Notes: a model not told the origin generated them from the letters alone. 64,000 nt of DNA from Shewanella cutis (GCF_022410515.1 NZ_JACSDI010000003.1:1-64000), one strand, 5' to 3'. Positions 1 to 8,633 are shown, counted from the stretch's first letter. Made by a program: numbers and translations.

Positions 1-15
1 CTTTTTCATCATCAT
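1..15 (-). CDS. 5' end of a further gene in the same operon (partial)
   Basis: Read on the minus strand, a purine-rich AAAGG is followed by three in-frame ATG codons (positions 15-7) and two lysine codons. This looks like the start of an exported protein (Met-Met-Met-Lys-Lys) about 35 bp after the stop of the tetraheme cytochrome gene. Only five codons are visible, so the product cannot be named. The likely operon order is flavoprotein, cytochrome, this gene. Confidence 0.4.
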
Positions 16-50
16 TACCTTTCTTAAGTTTTTGTATTATAAAAATTAAA

Positions 51-422
51 TTACATTTCTTTGAACCAAGTACGGTGACACTCAGCGCACACGGGAGCCT
101 TTTTCTCATGCTCGCCGTGGCAGGCTAAGCAGCTGGCGCCTTCGTTGTAGTGCAGCGATTTGTGTGGATGGGCTTCAGGGATGGCAAGTTTGGACTCATC
201 AACCGGAATACTGGTGATTTCGCCATGACATTCAACGCAGGCCGCATCGGTGGCATTTTGTTTACCCGAACCTTGGTGGCATCCTTTACAGCCATCTTGG
301 TAGATAAATTCGTGGTTGGTTCTGCCTTGGGTGCTGCCTTTCATCTTGACGAGGTCTCCGGCATTGGCGGCGCCAGTGAACAGGGTTGCAACAACCAGTG
401 TGAGTAGTAATGTTTTCATCAT
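51..422 (-). CDS. Periplasmic tetraheme cytochrome c (electron-donor subunit of a flavin reductase)
   Basis: This is a small exported cytochrome of 123 residues. A signal peptide probably ends after Ala21 (A-N-A). Four CXXCH heme-binding motifs lie at residues 45-49, 62-66, 98-102 and 112-116, with several further His residues that could be distal ligands. Size and motif spacing resemble the N-terminal tetraheme domain of flavocytochrome c fumarate reductases such as FccA. It starts 3 bp after the stop of the upstream flavoprotein gene, so the two are almost certainly co-translated. The inference is that it passes electrons from the quinol pool (through CymA in Shewanella) to the flavoprotein, with the two halves of a flavocytochrome encoded separately. 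Met1 and Met2 are both possible starts. The substrate of the complex is unknown. Confidence 0.9.
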   Translation of the reverse strand: MMKTLLLTLVVATLFTGAANAGDLVKMKGSTQGRTNHEFIYQDGCKGCHQGSGKQNATDAACVECHGEITSIPVDESKLAIPEAHPHKSLHYNEGASCLACHGEHEKKAPVCAECHRTWFKEM

Positions 423-425
423 GAT

Positions 426-1946
426 TTAAGCCTGCATGTCAGATTTGATGGTTTCAGCAACAATAATTCCCATCGTTAAGCACTCCAGACAAGCTGTTGA
501 ACTTAAACGGGTTCCACCGTGAGTGCCGCCAGTTGCTTCACCAACGGCATAGAGATTTTTCATCGGAGCTAGGGTTTGACTATGCAGCACTCTCGCGCCT
601 AAATCGGTTTTTAAACCGCCCATGCAGTAGTGCACCTTTGGCCAAATCCGCGACACAATAAACGGTGGTTTAAGCTCGACAGCCGTATCCATCATGCGGC
701 CAAACAAGGGGTCAATACGCTGTGGCACTTGCTTGTTGTACTCGGCAACGGTTTGTTTGAGCTGTGCAAGTGGAATATTGAATTGCTTAGCTAATTGCTC
801 AAAACTATCGACTTTCCAAGCGATTTGGTCACGTACCGCGCGGGTGACTTCTTCTGCACCAATATGATCGTCATGGTTAAAAAACACCACAGGATAGGCG
901 GGTGAGCCATCAGGATGACGGTTTTTCATAATGGCGTCGGAGCAGGTTTTTCTATCGGCGCGTTCGTTCATAAAACGCTTACCGTCTAACACATTGACTG
1001 AAATCCCTTTATGGAAACCAATCGAGAGCAGAGCATTTGACCAGCCAAAGCCGCCTTCATCGGGCGAGCCCCAGTGACCTGTTTGAATAAAGCTCATATG
1101 AACCGGGAAAGCACCGTGGGCCATAGCCGTTAGTGTGACTTCGCCCGTTGCGCCTAGGGCATTGGTACAATCTAAGGTTTTATCTAACGCAGGGTCGACC
1201 AGTTCACGTAGTACTAAGTTACGTGAGAAACCACCGTGGGCAAGGATAACGGCCTTATTGGCTTTGATGTAGATCGTTTTACCGGTTTTGAGATCTGGGA
1301 AGCGATAATTTTGACGTACTTTCAAGCCAACAATCTGTTGGCCATCCATGATGAAGTCTTCAACATAATGCTGCAGACGGTATTCAACGCCTTCTTTTTT
1401 ACCCACTTCATACAGTTTAGTGGTGATATCGCCACCAACACCGTGTTGGGTACGGATGGCTCGGGCTTTATTGTGGCCACCTACTTGTTGGTTAAAGCCT
1501 TCGCGGAATTTGACTCCGGCGTCGATACACAATTGATAGGCATCGAGGGCGCGATTAGCCATTTGGCGCAGCATGTCGGTATTTTGCATGCCGCGGCCAG
1601 AAATGATTTGATCTTTCACTAGCTCTTCAGGTGAGTCATCGTTGATGCCTTGAGCTAATTGGATTGGGTTTTTAGGGATAGCTAACCAGCCACCGTTGAT
1701 CGCTGAGTTGCCACCGATCACCTGCATTTTTTCTAATACCAGTATCGAACCTAAACCTTGACGCTTAGCATTAAGCGCAGATGACAAACCGGCAAAACCA
1801 GAACCTACGACGATAATATCGCGTGTTTCATCCCATTTAATGTTTGAGGCGCATTCAGTGGCCGATGCTGCACTTGGCAGTGCTGCTGCGATACCGCCTA
1901 CCGCAGCGCCTGCACCTAGCTTTAAAAAACTTCTTCTATCATGCAT
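426..1946 (-). CDS. Tat-exported FAD-dependent reductase, fumarate reductase/flavocytochrome c flavin subunit family
   Basis: This is a stand-alone flavin subunit of 506 residues. The start at 1946 is preferred over the longer frame to 2018 because GAGGG lies just upstream and the protein then opens with a twin-arginine signal (RRSFLK, residues 4-9). A dinucleotide-binding GSGFAG sits at 48-53. The C-terminal half keeps features of the family: an Arg in NERADRK that matches the catalytic proton donor, VHYCMGG, and the substrate-carboxylate Arg in GTHGGTRLSS. No heme motifs are present; these come from the tetraheme protein encoded 3 bp downstream. The family reduces C=C double bonds of periplasmic acceptors such as fumarate, urocanate, methacrylate and hydroxycinnamates. 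The region around the first substrate His differs from fumarate reductases, so the acceptor is open. Confidence 0.88.
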   Translation of the reverse strand: MHDRRSFLKLGAGAAVGGIAAALPSAASATECASNIKWDETRDIIVVGSGFAGLSSALNAKRQGLGSILVLEKMQVIGGNSAINGGWLAIPKNPIQLAQGINDDSPEELVKDQIISGRGMQNTDMLRQMANRALDAYQLCIDAGVKFREGFNQQVGGHNKARAIRTQHGVGGDITTKLYEVGKKEGVEYRLQHYVEDFIMDGQQIVGLKVRQNYRFPDLKTGKTIYIKANKAVILAHGGFSRNLVLRELVDPALDKTLDCTNALGATGEVTLTAMAHGAFPVHMSFIQTGHWGSPDEGGFGWSNALLSIGFHKGISVNVLDGKRFMNERADRKTCSDAIMKNRHPDGSPAYPVVFFNHDDHIGAEEVTRAVRDQIAWKVDSFEQLAKQFNIPLAQLKQTVAEYNKQVPQRIDPLFGRMMDTAVELKPPFIVSRIWPKVHYCMGGLKTDLGARVLHSQTLAPMKNLYAVGEATGGTHGGTRLSSTACLECLTMGIIVAETIKSDMQA

Positions 1947-2040
1947 TTTTGTTAACCCTCTATGTCTGTTGCAAGCAAGATAGAGGTTATGAACCGCGTC
2001 TAAGGAGAAGTGAGTCACGACTTTTTTTCAGTGACAATTT

Positions 2041-2064
2041 TATTCGTGAGTTATCTCGTGAATA
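2041..2064. promoter_or_regulatory. Imperfect palindrome, candidate operator of the divergent TetR-type regulator
   Basis: Two 10-bp arms around a TTAT centre match at 8 of 10 positions: TATTC and GAG on the left mirror CTC and GAATA on the right, interrupted by GT on both sides. It lies about 95 bp upstream of the reductase start at 1946. Size and symmetry suit a TetR-family dimer, and the divergent TetR-like gene is the obvious candidate to bind it. No second copy was located, so this is inference. Confidence 0.35.
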
Positions 2065-2098
2065 TCTTTTCTTTGATAATTGGGGGCGAGACATGACT

Positions 2099-2374
2099 AG
2101 GGCGTGTTGACGTTTCAGGGGGATTTTTGCAGCAATTTGGCTCTCCGTTTATGCAAGGCAAAGTCCGTGCAGTTATTTTACATAAACGGACGATAACGCA
2201 GCAGATGCGTCAGCCAAATACTGCCCGAAGGGGTCGTTTGGCAAGCCTTTGCGCTTACTTTCTGTCATAAGAGCCGCTCGTTATTTGAGTCGAATAACGA
2301 CACATCATTCCTCGTTTCGCGAGCACGAGCTTGCCAGAACGAACAAATTTAATCTCGAAACGTCAACACGCCCT
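2099..2374. mobile_element. MITE-like element, copy 1 (276 bp, 18-bp terminal inverted repeats)
   Basis: The ends are perfect 18-bp inverted repeats (AGGGCGTGTTGACGTTTC and its complement), flanked by TA on both sides, consistent with a TA target duplication. The inside has no credible transposase ORF. A second copy at 35041-35322 shares the ends and most of the interior, differing by small indels. The pattern fits a non-autonomous miniature element mobilised by a TA-targeting transposase (IS630 or an IS5 subgroup are possible; the parent is not in the window). It fills much of the 609-bp spacer between the reductase (start 1946) and the TetR-type gene (start 2556). The remaining 180 bp up to 2555 is AT-rich with no gene. 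Confidence 0.85.
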
Positions 2375-2555
2375 AAATGAACACAATTTAATTTATGACA
2401 AACTCCTGTTGATAAAATGTGTGTTTGAAGTAACTCACAAAGGTTGAAATTTAAGACTTTTAGGTGTGACCTTTATCCCGATTAACTGTTTATTGGCTAT
2501 GCCTCGTATTTGTGAGCAACCCATAATGTACTTTTCGGTATGCTGGAATGAATAA

Positions 2556-3338
2556 ATGAAATGTCCTTCGGACTCCCTGTCCATTTTACGTTGTAATCAA
2601 ATATTGGATGCGGCTGAAAAGCTCATTGAGTCACAAGGTGTTGTGTCTTTTAAATTTTCTCAGCTTGCACATGAGGTGGGGTGCTCTACGGGTACCTTAT
2701 ATAAATTTTTTGAACGTAAAGAAGATGTGTTGGTTTGTTTATTTTTGAGAAGTGCTACCTCAAATCACTTACCGATATTTATCCATAAAAATCCAGAGTT
2801 AACCGCACAAGAAAAAGTGCTGTTACCCATTTTATTTACCTTTGAAACCATTAAGCGCAGTAGCAGCTTTTTTACGCTGCGTTCGGTTTCTGTCAATACC
2901 ATGGTATGGAAACTGGCCAGTGACGAAAAAGTTGAGCGGTTTAAAAAACGCATTAATGCTTTTTGGAGTTGGTTTACTGATTCACTGCATTTAGCTGTTG
3001 AAAATGGCGAATTAGTGGCAACCCCATTACAAATTAAAGAATTGGTCCAAGGGATAACGTTTTATTTAACAGGGGCTTTGACACAATTTGAAAGTCAACT
3101 CATCGCCCCTGAGTTTTTGTCTGATCGTCGTGAAACCTGTTATCGGCATTTGGCAAACCTGATGGAGCGATACGAGTGGAAAAAGCCTTTAACCCTTGCA
3201 CTGTTTGATTCGTTAGAGGCCAGAACCATCAAGTTTTTTGATCAGCATTATCGTGACCATATGACCTGCTCGGCTTGTTGCGCGCTGTCAAATACCGACA
3301 CTAAGGCATTATCTCCCTGTACTCGTCATTGTGGTTAG
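2556..3338 (+). CDS. TetR-type transcriptional regulator with a cysteine-rich C-terminal tail
   Basis: The 260-residue protein opens with a TetR-type N-terminal helix-turn-helix: residues about 13-58 run ILDAAEKLIESQG, then FSQLAHEVGCSTGTLYKFF, then KEDVL. The rest is helical and would be the ligand-binding and dimer domain. It is divergent from the reductase operon, so local control of that operon is likely. The last 24 residues are unusual: five cysteines and a His cluster as C-S-A-C-C and C-T-R-H-C, with further Cys residues at 3 and 13. This could be a metal or redox sensing tail, which is inference. It is longer than a typical TetR regulator (about 200 residues). Confidence 0.85.
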   Translation: MKCPSDSLSILRCNQILDAAEKLIESQGVVSFKFSQLAHEVGCSTGTLYKFFERKEDVLVCLFLRSATSNHLPIFIHKNPELTAQEKVLLPILFTFETIKRSSSFFTLRSVSVNTMVWKLASDEKVERFKKRINAFWSWFTDSLHLAVENGELVATPLQIKELVQGITFYLTGALTQFESQLIAPEFLSDRRETCYRHLANLMERYEWKKPLTLALFDSLEARTIKFFDQHYRDHMTCSACCALSNTDTKALSPCTRHCG

Positions 3339-3369
3339 GGCGTCCTGCAATTCTGGGTTTATTTCACCC

Positions 3370-3391
3370 GCAGTGAGCGTTGTCTCACTGC
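3370..3391. terminator. Hairpin between convergent genes
   Basis: An 8-bp perfect stem (GCAGTGAG/CTCACTGC) with a 6-nt loop lies between the 3' ends of the TetR-type gene and the convergent response regulator. There is no strong T-run on either side, so it may act only weakly as a bidirectional terminator or protect transcript ends. Confidence 0.45.
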
Positions 3392-3427
3392 AACTAAAAA
3401 TTAGGCATATTAAACATAAACTTAATT

Positions 3428-4027
3428 TCAAAGTTTATGATTGGCTAGCAACCAAGCAAGTTCGGCGGCGTTACTCACTTGCATTTTTTGCATGACTTTT
3501 TGCCTGTGTAACTCAATGGTTCGCTGTGCGATATCCAGTTCAGCCGCGATGACTTTATTCATTTTCCCTGCCAGTATGCCTTCCATGACCTGTGTTTCAC
3601 GCTGGCTAAGGGTGGCGAGTCGATTGGCGATGTCTAATTGCAAATTTTGTTGATGCCATTTTTGCTCAGTATGTTGTTGGGCTTGGGTCAACAGCTGAAA
3701 TAGTTTCTCGCCATCTACCGGTTTTTCAAGAAAATTGAGTGCTCCCTGTTGGATGCAGTCTACGGCCATTGCGATGGTGCCGTGGCCAGTGAGCATGATG
3801 ACGCTGATTGCACTTTGTGCTTGATTTAAATGGTTTAACAGTGCCACGCCATCCATGCCTGGCATTTTGATGTCCAGCAGTAGTACGGCGGGTTGCTTAA
3901 TATCGACACTCTTTAAAAATGCATCCGCAGCGTTAAAGCCTTTACAGTTAAGCCCCATCCCTTCAAGCATCCAACTTAAGGAATCCAGTACATCTTGATC
4001 ATCATCTACAAGGTAAAGCGGTGTCAT
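3428..4027 (-). CDS. Response regulator, FixJ/TtrR type (receiver + LuxR HTH)
   Basis: This 199-residue protein has an N-terminal receiver domain (acidic VDDD at 7-10, phospho-acceptor Asp52 in LLLDIKMPGMDG, Lys in LEKPVD) and a C-terminal LuxR-type helix-turn-helix (about 135-195, LSQRETQVMEGILAGKMNK). This is the FixJ/TtrR/DctR architecture. It starts 9 bp after the upstream sensor kinase stop, so the two form one operon and a cognate pair. Its position among periplasmic reductases suggests that it activates one or more of them when the acceptor is present. The target is not visible from sequence. Confidence 0.92.
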   Translation of the reverse strand: MTPLYLVDDDQDVLDSLSWMLEGMGLNCKGFNAADAFLKSVDIKQPAVLLLDIKMPGMDGVALLNHLNQAQSAISVIMLTGHGTIAMAVDCIQQGALNFLEKPVDGEKLFQLLTQAQQHTEQKWHQQNLQLDIANRLATLSQRETQVMEGILAGKMNKVIAAELDIAQRTIELHRQKVMQKMQVSNAAELAWLLANHKL

Positions 4028-4036
4028 TTTGCTCTC

Positions 4037-5806
4037 CTAAGCTGGCTGCGAATTGAGTGGCAGGGTGACTTTAATGGTTAATCCTGGATTGGCGTGCTGT
4101 GCGTCAATTTTGCCTTTGTGCTCTTCAATAATACGCTTGCAGATCACCATGCCTAACCCAAGCCCTTGAGGTTTGGAGGTTTCAAAGGGGAAGAATAATC
4201 GCTCTAACGCGCTATCGCTAAGGCCGCAACCAGCATCGGTGATGTGAATATAGATGTTTTCGCCCATGGTACCCGTGTCAATAACCAGTGATTTGTGGGG
4301 GACATTTTCCATCGCATCCAGTGCATTACGTAATAAATTCACCAGCACTTGCTGCATCAAACTGGCGTCGGCAAATACGGGTAAGGTTTGTAAGCTGACC
4401 TTAGGGCTGAGTTTGAGCCGCTGAAACTCTGGTTGCATTAAGGTCAAGGTTTCTTCTATCACTGTGCGTAAATCGCAGTGCTGGTAATCACTGGTTTGTT
4501 GGCAAAATGTGCGCAATCGATGGATAGTAGTTTGTGCTCTATCGACCTGGTTTATAACCTTATTGAGCGCAGTGGCAAGCTCGGTTTGGGTGTTATCTAA
4601 ACGATATATACAACCTTGGGTGAGATAACGAATACCAGCTAGGGGTTGCTTAAGCTCATGGGCAATGCCTGAGGCCATTTCGCCCGTCAGTAGCACCCGC
4701 TGGGCTCGATAAAACTGTTGTTGTTGCTCGAGTAAGATTTTTTGGGTGTATTGATGATGGGTTATTTCGGCGGATAAGGCTTGGGTGCGTTTAACCACTA
4801 AGCGCTTAACCCTTAAGTGATGAATATAGCCCAGTAACAAGGCAAAGATGAAGCTTGCGCCCCAAGGCAAGGCATTGTGCAGTAATCGCTGCCAGTTAGT
4901 GACAAAGGGCCATTGTTCTAATTGCTTTAACAGCTCAAATACTGGGCTATCGTCTACTGGGGCTGACCAATATTGATATCTTCCTTGCTGAGCCGCTGGA
5001 TTGTCTGGGGTAATTTGCAGCAGGCTGGCGACCACTTGTGTCGCGAGTTTATGATCCGTATGGCCTAATTTGGTTAAGGCGTAGCCGGGGTATAATTGAG
5101 TCGATACTTCGCAGGCAAAATCTGGATGCGGTTGTTTAAGCACGACTTTTAATTTATTGGCTGGAACCAGCCCTTTATCTACTGCGTTCTCTAAAACGCA
5201 GCTAGGTAATACTGCAATATCAGCTTCACCCGATAACAGCATTTGCAACAGTTTTTGCTGTGGAAAACCAATAAAGCGCAGCTTGGGGATATCGCGGTAG
5301 GCATTGATGCCTTTGGTTGCCATTGTCGCTGCAAAAATTTGAAATCCACCAAAGGCTTGTGGGTCGCTTGATACTAACTTTTCATCTTTAAGTTGGTCCC
5401 ATTGGCTCAGGTTGTTGTCAATCCGTGTGACGATGGCAGAGCCTATGCTCTGTTCTGGCGAACGAACTCGATTATGGACTAGGGTGAGTAAGTGACTGGT
5501 GCCATAGTTTTTTTTAAATGCGACCGTGGTGAGGGCATTGCCAATTAAAAAGTCGATACTTTGCTTAGTTAATGCCTCATCTAATTGAGATGGCGTTAAT
5601 GGCGTGAGGTGTACAGGACGATGCAGCTGCTGACTCAGCCAATCAGCGGTTGGGTGCCAATTAGCCATGACTTCATCGGGCTCATTAAATGCCATGATAC
5701 CAATCCGCACCGGATCACTTGCAGGGGGAGCAGCGGCAATGGCTGGCAGATTGAAGCCAATAAAAAAGGCCAGGATAAACATTAATCGAGTGAAGAATTG
5801 ATACAT
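4037..5806 (-). CDS. TtrS-like sensor histidine kinase with a PhnD-type periplasmic domain
   Basis: This 589-residue membrane kinase has a signal or first TM segment at 1-25. A periplasmic phosphonate-binding-like (PhnD/TtrS) sensor domain spans about 30-290, with cysteines at 203 and 232 that could pair. One TM segment lies at about 312-330. A HisKA domain carries His383 in GIAHELKQPLAG, followed by a GHKL ATPase with NALDAM and GLGLGMVICKRI. It lacks its own receiver. The layout matches the tetrathionate sensor TtrS and relatives that monitor respiratory acceptors or products, but no tetrathionate reductase genes are nearby. The actual ligand is therefore probably linked to the neighbouring flavin reductases. 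It forms an operon with the response regulator 9 bp downstream. Confidence 0.88.
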   Translation of the reverse strand: MYQFFTRLMFILAFFIGFNLPAIAAAPPASDPVRIGIMAFNEPDEVMANWHPTADWLSQQLHRPVHLTPLTPSQLDEALTKQSIDFLIGNALTTVAFKKNYGTSHLLTLVHNRVRSPEQSIGSAIVTRIDNNLSQWDQLKDEKLVSSDPQAFGGFQIFAATMATKGINAYRDIPKLRFIGFPQQKLLQMLLSGEADIAVLPSCVLENAVDKGLVPANKLKVVLKQPHPDFACEVSTQLYPGYALTKLGHTDHKLATQVVASLLQITPDNPAAQQGRYQYWSAPVDDSPVFELLKQLEQWPFVTNWQRLLHNALPWGASFIFALLLGYIHHLRVKRLVVKRTQALSAEITHHQYTQKILLEQQQQFYRAQRVLLTGEMASGIAHELKQPLAGIRYLTQGCIYRLDNTQTELATALNKVINQVDRAQTTIHRLRTFCQQTSDYQHCDLRTVIEETLTLMQPEFQRLKLSPKVSLQTLPVFADASLMQQVLVNLLRNALDAMENVPHKSLVIDTGTMGENIYIHITDAGCGLSDSALERLFFPFETSKPQGLGLGMVICKRIIEEHKGKIDAQHANPGLTIKVTLPLNSQPA

Positions 5807-5895
5807 GGTTTAAACCTGACAGGGCGATTTCATTAAATGGTTAACACACAAGACCTAACAGCTCGGCAGTAAAGAGGCTACGCGATGCTGAGCTG

Positions 5896-5916
5896 ATGGC
5901 CAACAATATTGGCCAT
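5896..5916. promoter_or_regulatory. Perfect 8-bp inverted repeat between the apbE and sensor kinase genes
   Basis: ATGGCCAA and TTGGCCAT flank a 5-nt spacer (CAATA). It sits 90 bp upstream of the kinase start and about 50 bp downstream of the apbE stop, both on the minus strand. It could be an operator of the kinase operon or a hairpin at the end of the apbE transcript. There is no clear T-run on the minus strand. Confidence 0.4.
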
Positions 5917-5966
5917 ATTATGCCTATTAGTGATTGCTGATATATTGAGCCGCTTCACACATTAGC

Positions 5967-7094
5967 CTAAGGATTGAGCTTGGCGCGATATTGATCAAAT
6001 TGTGGGGTGTTGATTTTGTGGCCTTGTTCATCCAGAAACCATACTGCTTCAATATCGCCGATACGCTTTATTAAATCTTGTGCTTCGGGCATCGGCAATA
6101 AAAATAAACTGGTTGAAATCACATCAGCTAGAATGGGTTTATTCTTCATAATAACCGACACTGAAACACCTTCTTTTTTCGGGTAAAGTGTCGTTGGGTC
6201 AATAATATGATGATACTCTTGACCATTCACTGCGTAATAATTGAGATAATTACCACTTGATACAATGGTAATATCTTCACCTTGAATAATTTCATGATAG
6301 ATTTCACCGTTATTAATCTCGCTAAAATCTTTATGCTCTAATTGATATTTGCGAATTAATGGATTTTCGATAGCCGTAATAAATTGGCGACCATCAGGAT
6401 GCGTACCAAAGTGGCGGATATTTCCTCCCGCATTAATCATAAAGGCGGTAATGTTATCGGCTTTCAATTGGTCATACACTTTTTCAACCATCCAACCTTT
6501 GGCTATACCACCTAAATCCAGCTTCATTCCGGCTTTCATCTGAATGGTATTATTTTTTTTGTCGAGTTTTATCTGTTTTATATCAATGTGTTTTGCTGCG
6601 TTGGCTAATTCGATATCGCTAGGTAGTTCGCATGCTCCGCCCTGTTGGCAGCGCTTTCGATAGCTTCGCCAAACCTCTAAAACTGGGGCTAAGGCAATGT
6701 TAAATCGTCCCTGGGTAATGCCATGCCATTCAATGCTGGTTGCTAATAGTTCGGTGAGTTTTACATCGATATGGTGTAATTTTTCAGGGTTGTTATTAAT
6801 GGTCTGAATATTGGTGTAACCGGGGTAAGTACTAAAGTTTGATGCTAAATAATGATATTCCTGCACCACGTTAAGTGCATGGCATAATGCTAAATAAGCT
6901 TTATCTTTGTCCGCCTCATAAATATCAATGGTAATGGATGTGCCAAAATACTTTAGCGTATTCATACTGCCTTTACCTTGCTCGTAATTAAACGTTGCAT
7001 TGGTATTGCAGTCAAACGGTGAAAAAACCGCATTTGCCGTTATTGGCATGAAAAAGATATAAATTAATACAGCAAAAGAAAAAACGTATTTCAT
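5967..7094 (-). CDS. apbE: FAD:protein FMN transferase, ApbE family, exported
   Basis: A 375-residue protein with an N-terminal signal peptide (about 1-22). It has the ApbE core: SMNTLKYFGTSITIDIY near the start, LDLGGIAKGWMVEKV in the middle, INAGGNIRHFG for FAD binding, and VSSGNYLNYY with HHIIDP towards the C-terminus. ApbE uses FAD and Mg2+ to attach FMN through a phosphoester bond to Thr or Ser in target proteins outside the cytoplasm. The obvious substrate is the FMN-binding lipoprotein encoded divergently 186 bp away, which carries an SGAT motif. The flavocytochromes nearby bind FAD non-covalently and do not need it. Confidence 0.93.
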   Translation of the reverse strand: MKYVFSFAVLIYIFFMPITANAVFSPFDCNTNATFNYEQGKGSMNTLKYFGTSITIDIYEADKDKAYLALCHALNVVQEYHYLASNFSTYPGYTNIQTINNNPEKLHHIDVKLTELLATSIEWHGITQGRFNIALAPVLEVWRSYRKRCQQGGACELPSDIELANAAKHIDIKQIKLDKKNNTIQMKAGMKLDLGGIAKGWMVEKVYDQLKADNITAFMINAGGNIRHFGTHPDGRQFITAIENPLIRKYQLEHKDFSEINNGEIYHEIIQGEDITIVSSGNYLNYYAVNGQEYHHIIDPTTLYPKKEGVSVSVIMKNKPILADVISTSLFLLPMPEAQDLIKRIGDIEAVWFLDEQGHKINTPQFDQYRAKLNP

Positions 7095-7167
7095 ACAACC
7101 CCCATCTTGATGACGGTTAAATTAGTAGCATGAATTGCCTTTGATGACAGCAATCAATCGGTAAAGT

Positions 7168-7177
7168 GTTAGCTAAC
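7168..7177. promoter_or_regulatory. 10-bp palindrome in the apbE/FMN-lipoprotein divergent promoter region
   Basis: GTTAGCTAAC is a perfect palindrome, 73 bp before the lipoprotein start at 7094 and 103 bp before the one at 7281. It is a possible binding site for a regulator controlling both directions. There is no direct evidence for which one. Confidence 0.25.
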
Positions 7178-7280
7178 TCAACTATTTTGAATTGAGGTTG
7201 GCATATTGCGGTTATCCGCAATTGTCGAATTATTTCCGAGGTCTATGCTGGCGGCAAGTTCATTAGTTGAAGAGCGTTAT

Positions 7281-8633
7281 ATGATGAAAACTGAATTACA
7301 TTTCAAAAAAAGTTTGCTGGTTAGTGCGGTTGCATTGGCAACGTTTGCCCTAGCGGGTTGCGCTACTACTGCGCCTCAAGGGAAATATGTTGATGGTGTC
7401 CATCATGTCAGCGGTAAGGGCAAAAAGAGTGAAATCACCCTAGAGGTTAAGGTTGAGCAGGGCAATATCACTCAGGTCAAAACCCTGTCACATAAAGAAA
7501 CCGAGTCACTGTACCTTAATGCTGAGCGTTTACTGCCAGAAATTGTGAGCCACAATGGCCATGAGGGTATTGATGCTATTTCAGGCGCGACTTACTCATC
7601 TAATGGTATTTTAAAAGCCATCAATGATTTACCCCGTGTAGATGGCACCAAGCCTGAGTATCAAAGCGTTGGGGCTCGCAGCCAATCAGGGGATGATGAT
7701 TTTAAACTGAAATGGTCTATCCAACCCCGTTTAGGCATGGTGAAAGGTGACTACTACTTTGAAGAAGCACGTTTCCGTCAAGGGCATATGGGTAGCATGT
7801 TAGTGGTGGTGGATTCAAACAACCTTCAGGATGTGATTCTGGCCGAGTTTAATGAGAGTGGTCGTCCGAATTATTACACTCGCCTATACCAAAATGTGCC
7901 TAAGCGTATGTCTGAATACAATTTCTCCATGGGCAAAAAGAAAGGCACTGCGTGGGTACAATCTGCATTAACCATGGAAAAGTTAATGATGGAAAAAGAC
8001 CAACTTACCTTTGAGTTAAATCCCAACTATGATCCAAAATTAGGTAACCAGCTAACTGAGCCTAATCGTCTTAAATATCAAGGTATTGATATTGTTGCTG
8101 GCGCCTCAAATAGTATCCAACAATCGATGATCCCCTTGACCGCTAAGATCCACAACCGCATTCAAGCGGGTGCGAGTGATGCGCTTTTTTATCAGCAAGC
8201 GGAAAAAATACTCGATGAAAAGGGCCGTTGGACAGGTGTAACTGCCATGCTGCGGTTAGTGGTTGATAAAAATAGCCACAAAATTACCCATGCCCATTAC
8301 GATGAGATTTTTGCTGACGAGAAGAAAGATATTCAAGACGCCTCGTTGAAAGCATTTTATCGCCAATCTAAATATGACTCGATTAATTATGTTGAGCCCG
8401 CACGTATTGGATTCAACGTGATGATCGATGCCTTATCTTTGCACCTTAAAGAGGGCGGTTCACTGTTCAATATTAATGATTTACCCGCAGCAGGAGATAC
8501 CGGTAGTTACGCACAAACTGGGTTTACTAAGCGTTCAGATGCATGGGACAACTATCTGCGACTCGCTGATGTGTTGTACAAACAAATGCGCGCCGATGGT
8601 GTGATTAATGAACATGCCTTACCTGCCCAGTAA
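7281..8633 (+). CDS. FMN-binding lipoprotein with tandem FMN_bind-like domains
   Basis: The start at ATG-ATG 7281 (AAGAG upstream) gives 450 residues with a lipoprotein signal (LAGC, Cys27). The first FMN-binding domain (about 35-118) carries the flavinylation motif SGATYS with Thr104. A second repeat (about 160-290) carries IVAGASNS, where Ser276 could be the acceptor. A third repeat (about 330-430) shows the same pattern of strands but has lost the motif. Covalent FMN proteins of this kind relay electrons outside the cytoplasm. apbE is divergent, and a porin gene starts 18 bp downstream, so enzyme, carrier and channel lie together. Whether the lipoprotein faces the periplasm or the outside is not known. 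Confidence 0.85.
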   Translation: MMKTELHFKKSLLVSAVALATFALAGCATTAPQGKYVDGVHHVSGKGKKSEITLEVKVEQGNITQVKTLSHKETESLYLNAERLLPEIVSHNGHEGIDAISGATYSSNGILKAINDLPRVDGTKPEYQSVGARSQSGDDDFKLKWSIQPRLGMVKGDYYFEEARFRQGHMGSMLVVVDSNNLQDVILAEFNESGRPNYYTRLYQNVPKRMSEYNFSMGKKKGTAWVQSALTMEKLMMEKDQLTFELNPNYDPKLGNQLTEPNRLKYQGIDIVAGASNSIQQSMIPLTAKIHNRIQAGASDALFYQQAEKILDEKGRWTGVTAMLRLVVDKNSHKITHAHYDEIFADEKKDIQDASLKAFYRQSKYDSINYVEPARIGFNVMIDALSLHLKEGGSLFNINDLPAAGDTGSYAQTGFTKRSDAWDNYLRLADVLYKQMRADGVINEHALPAQ

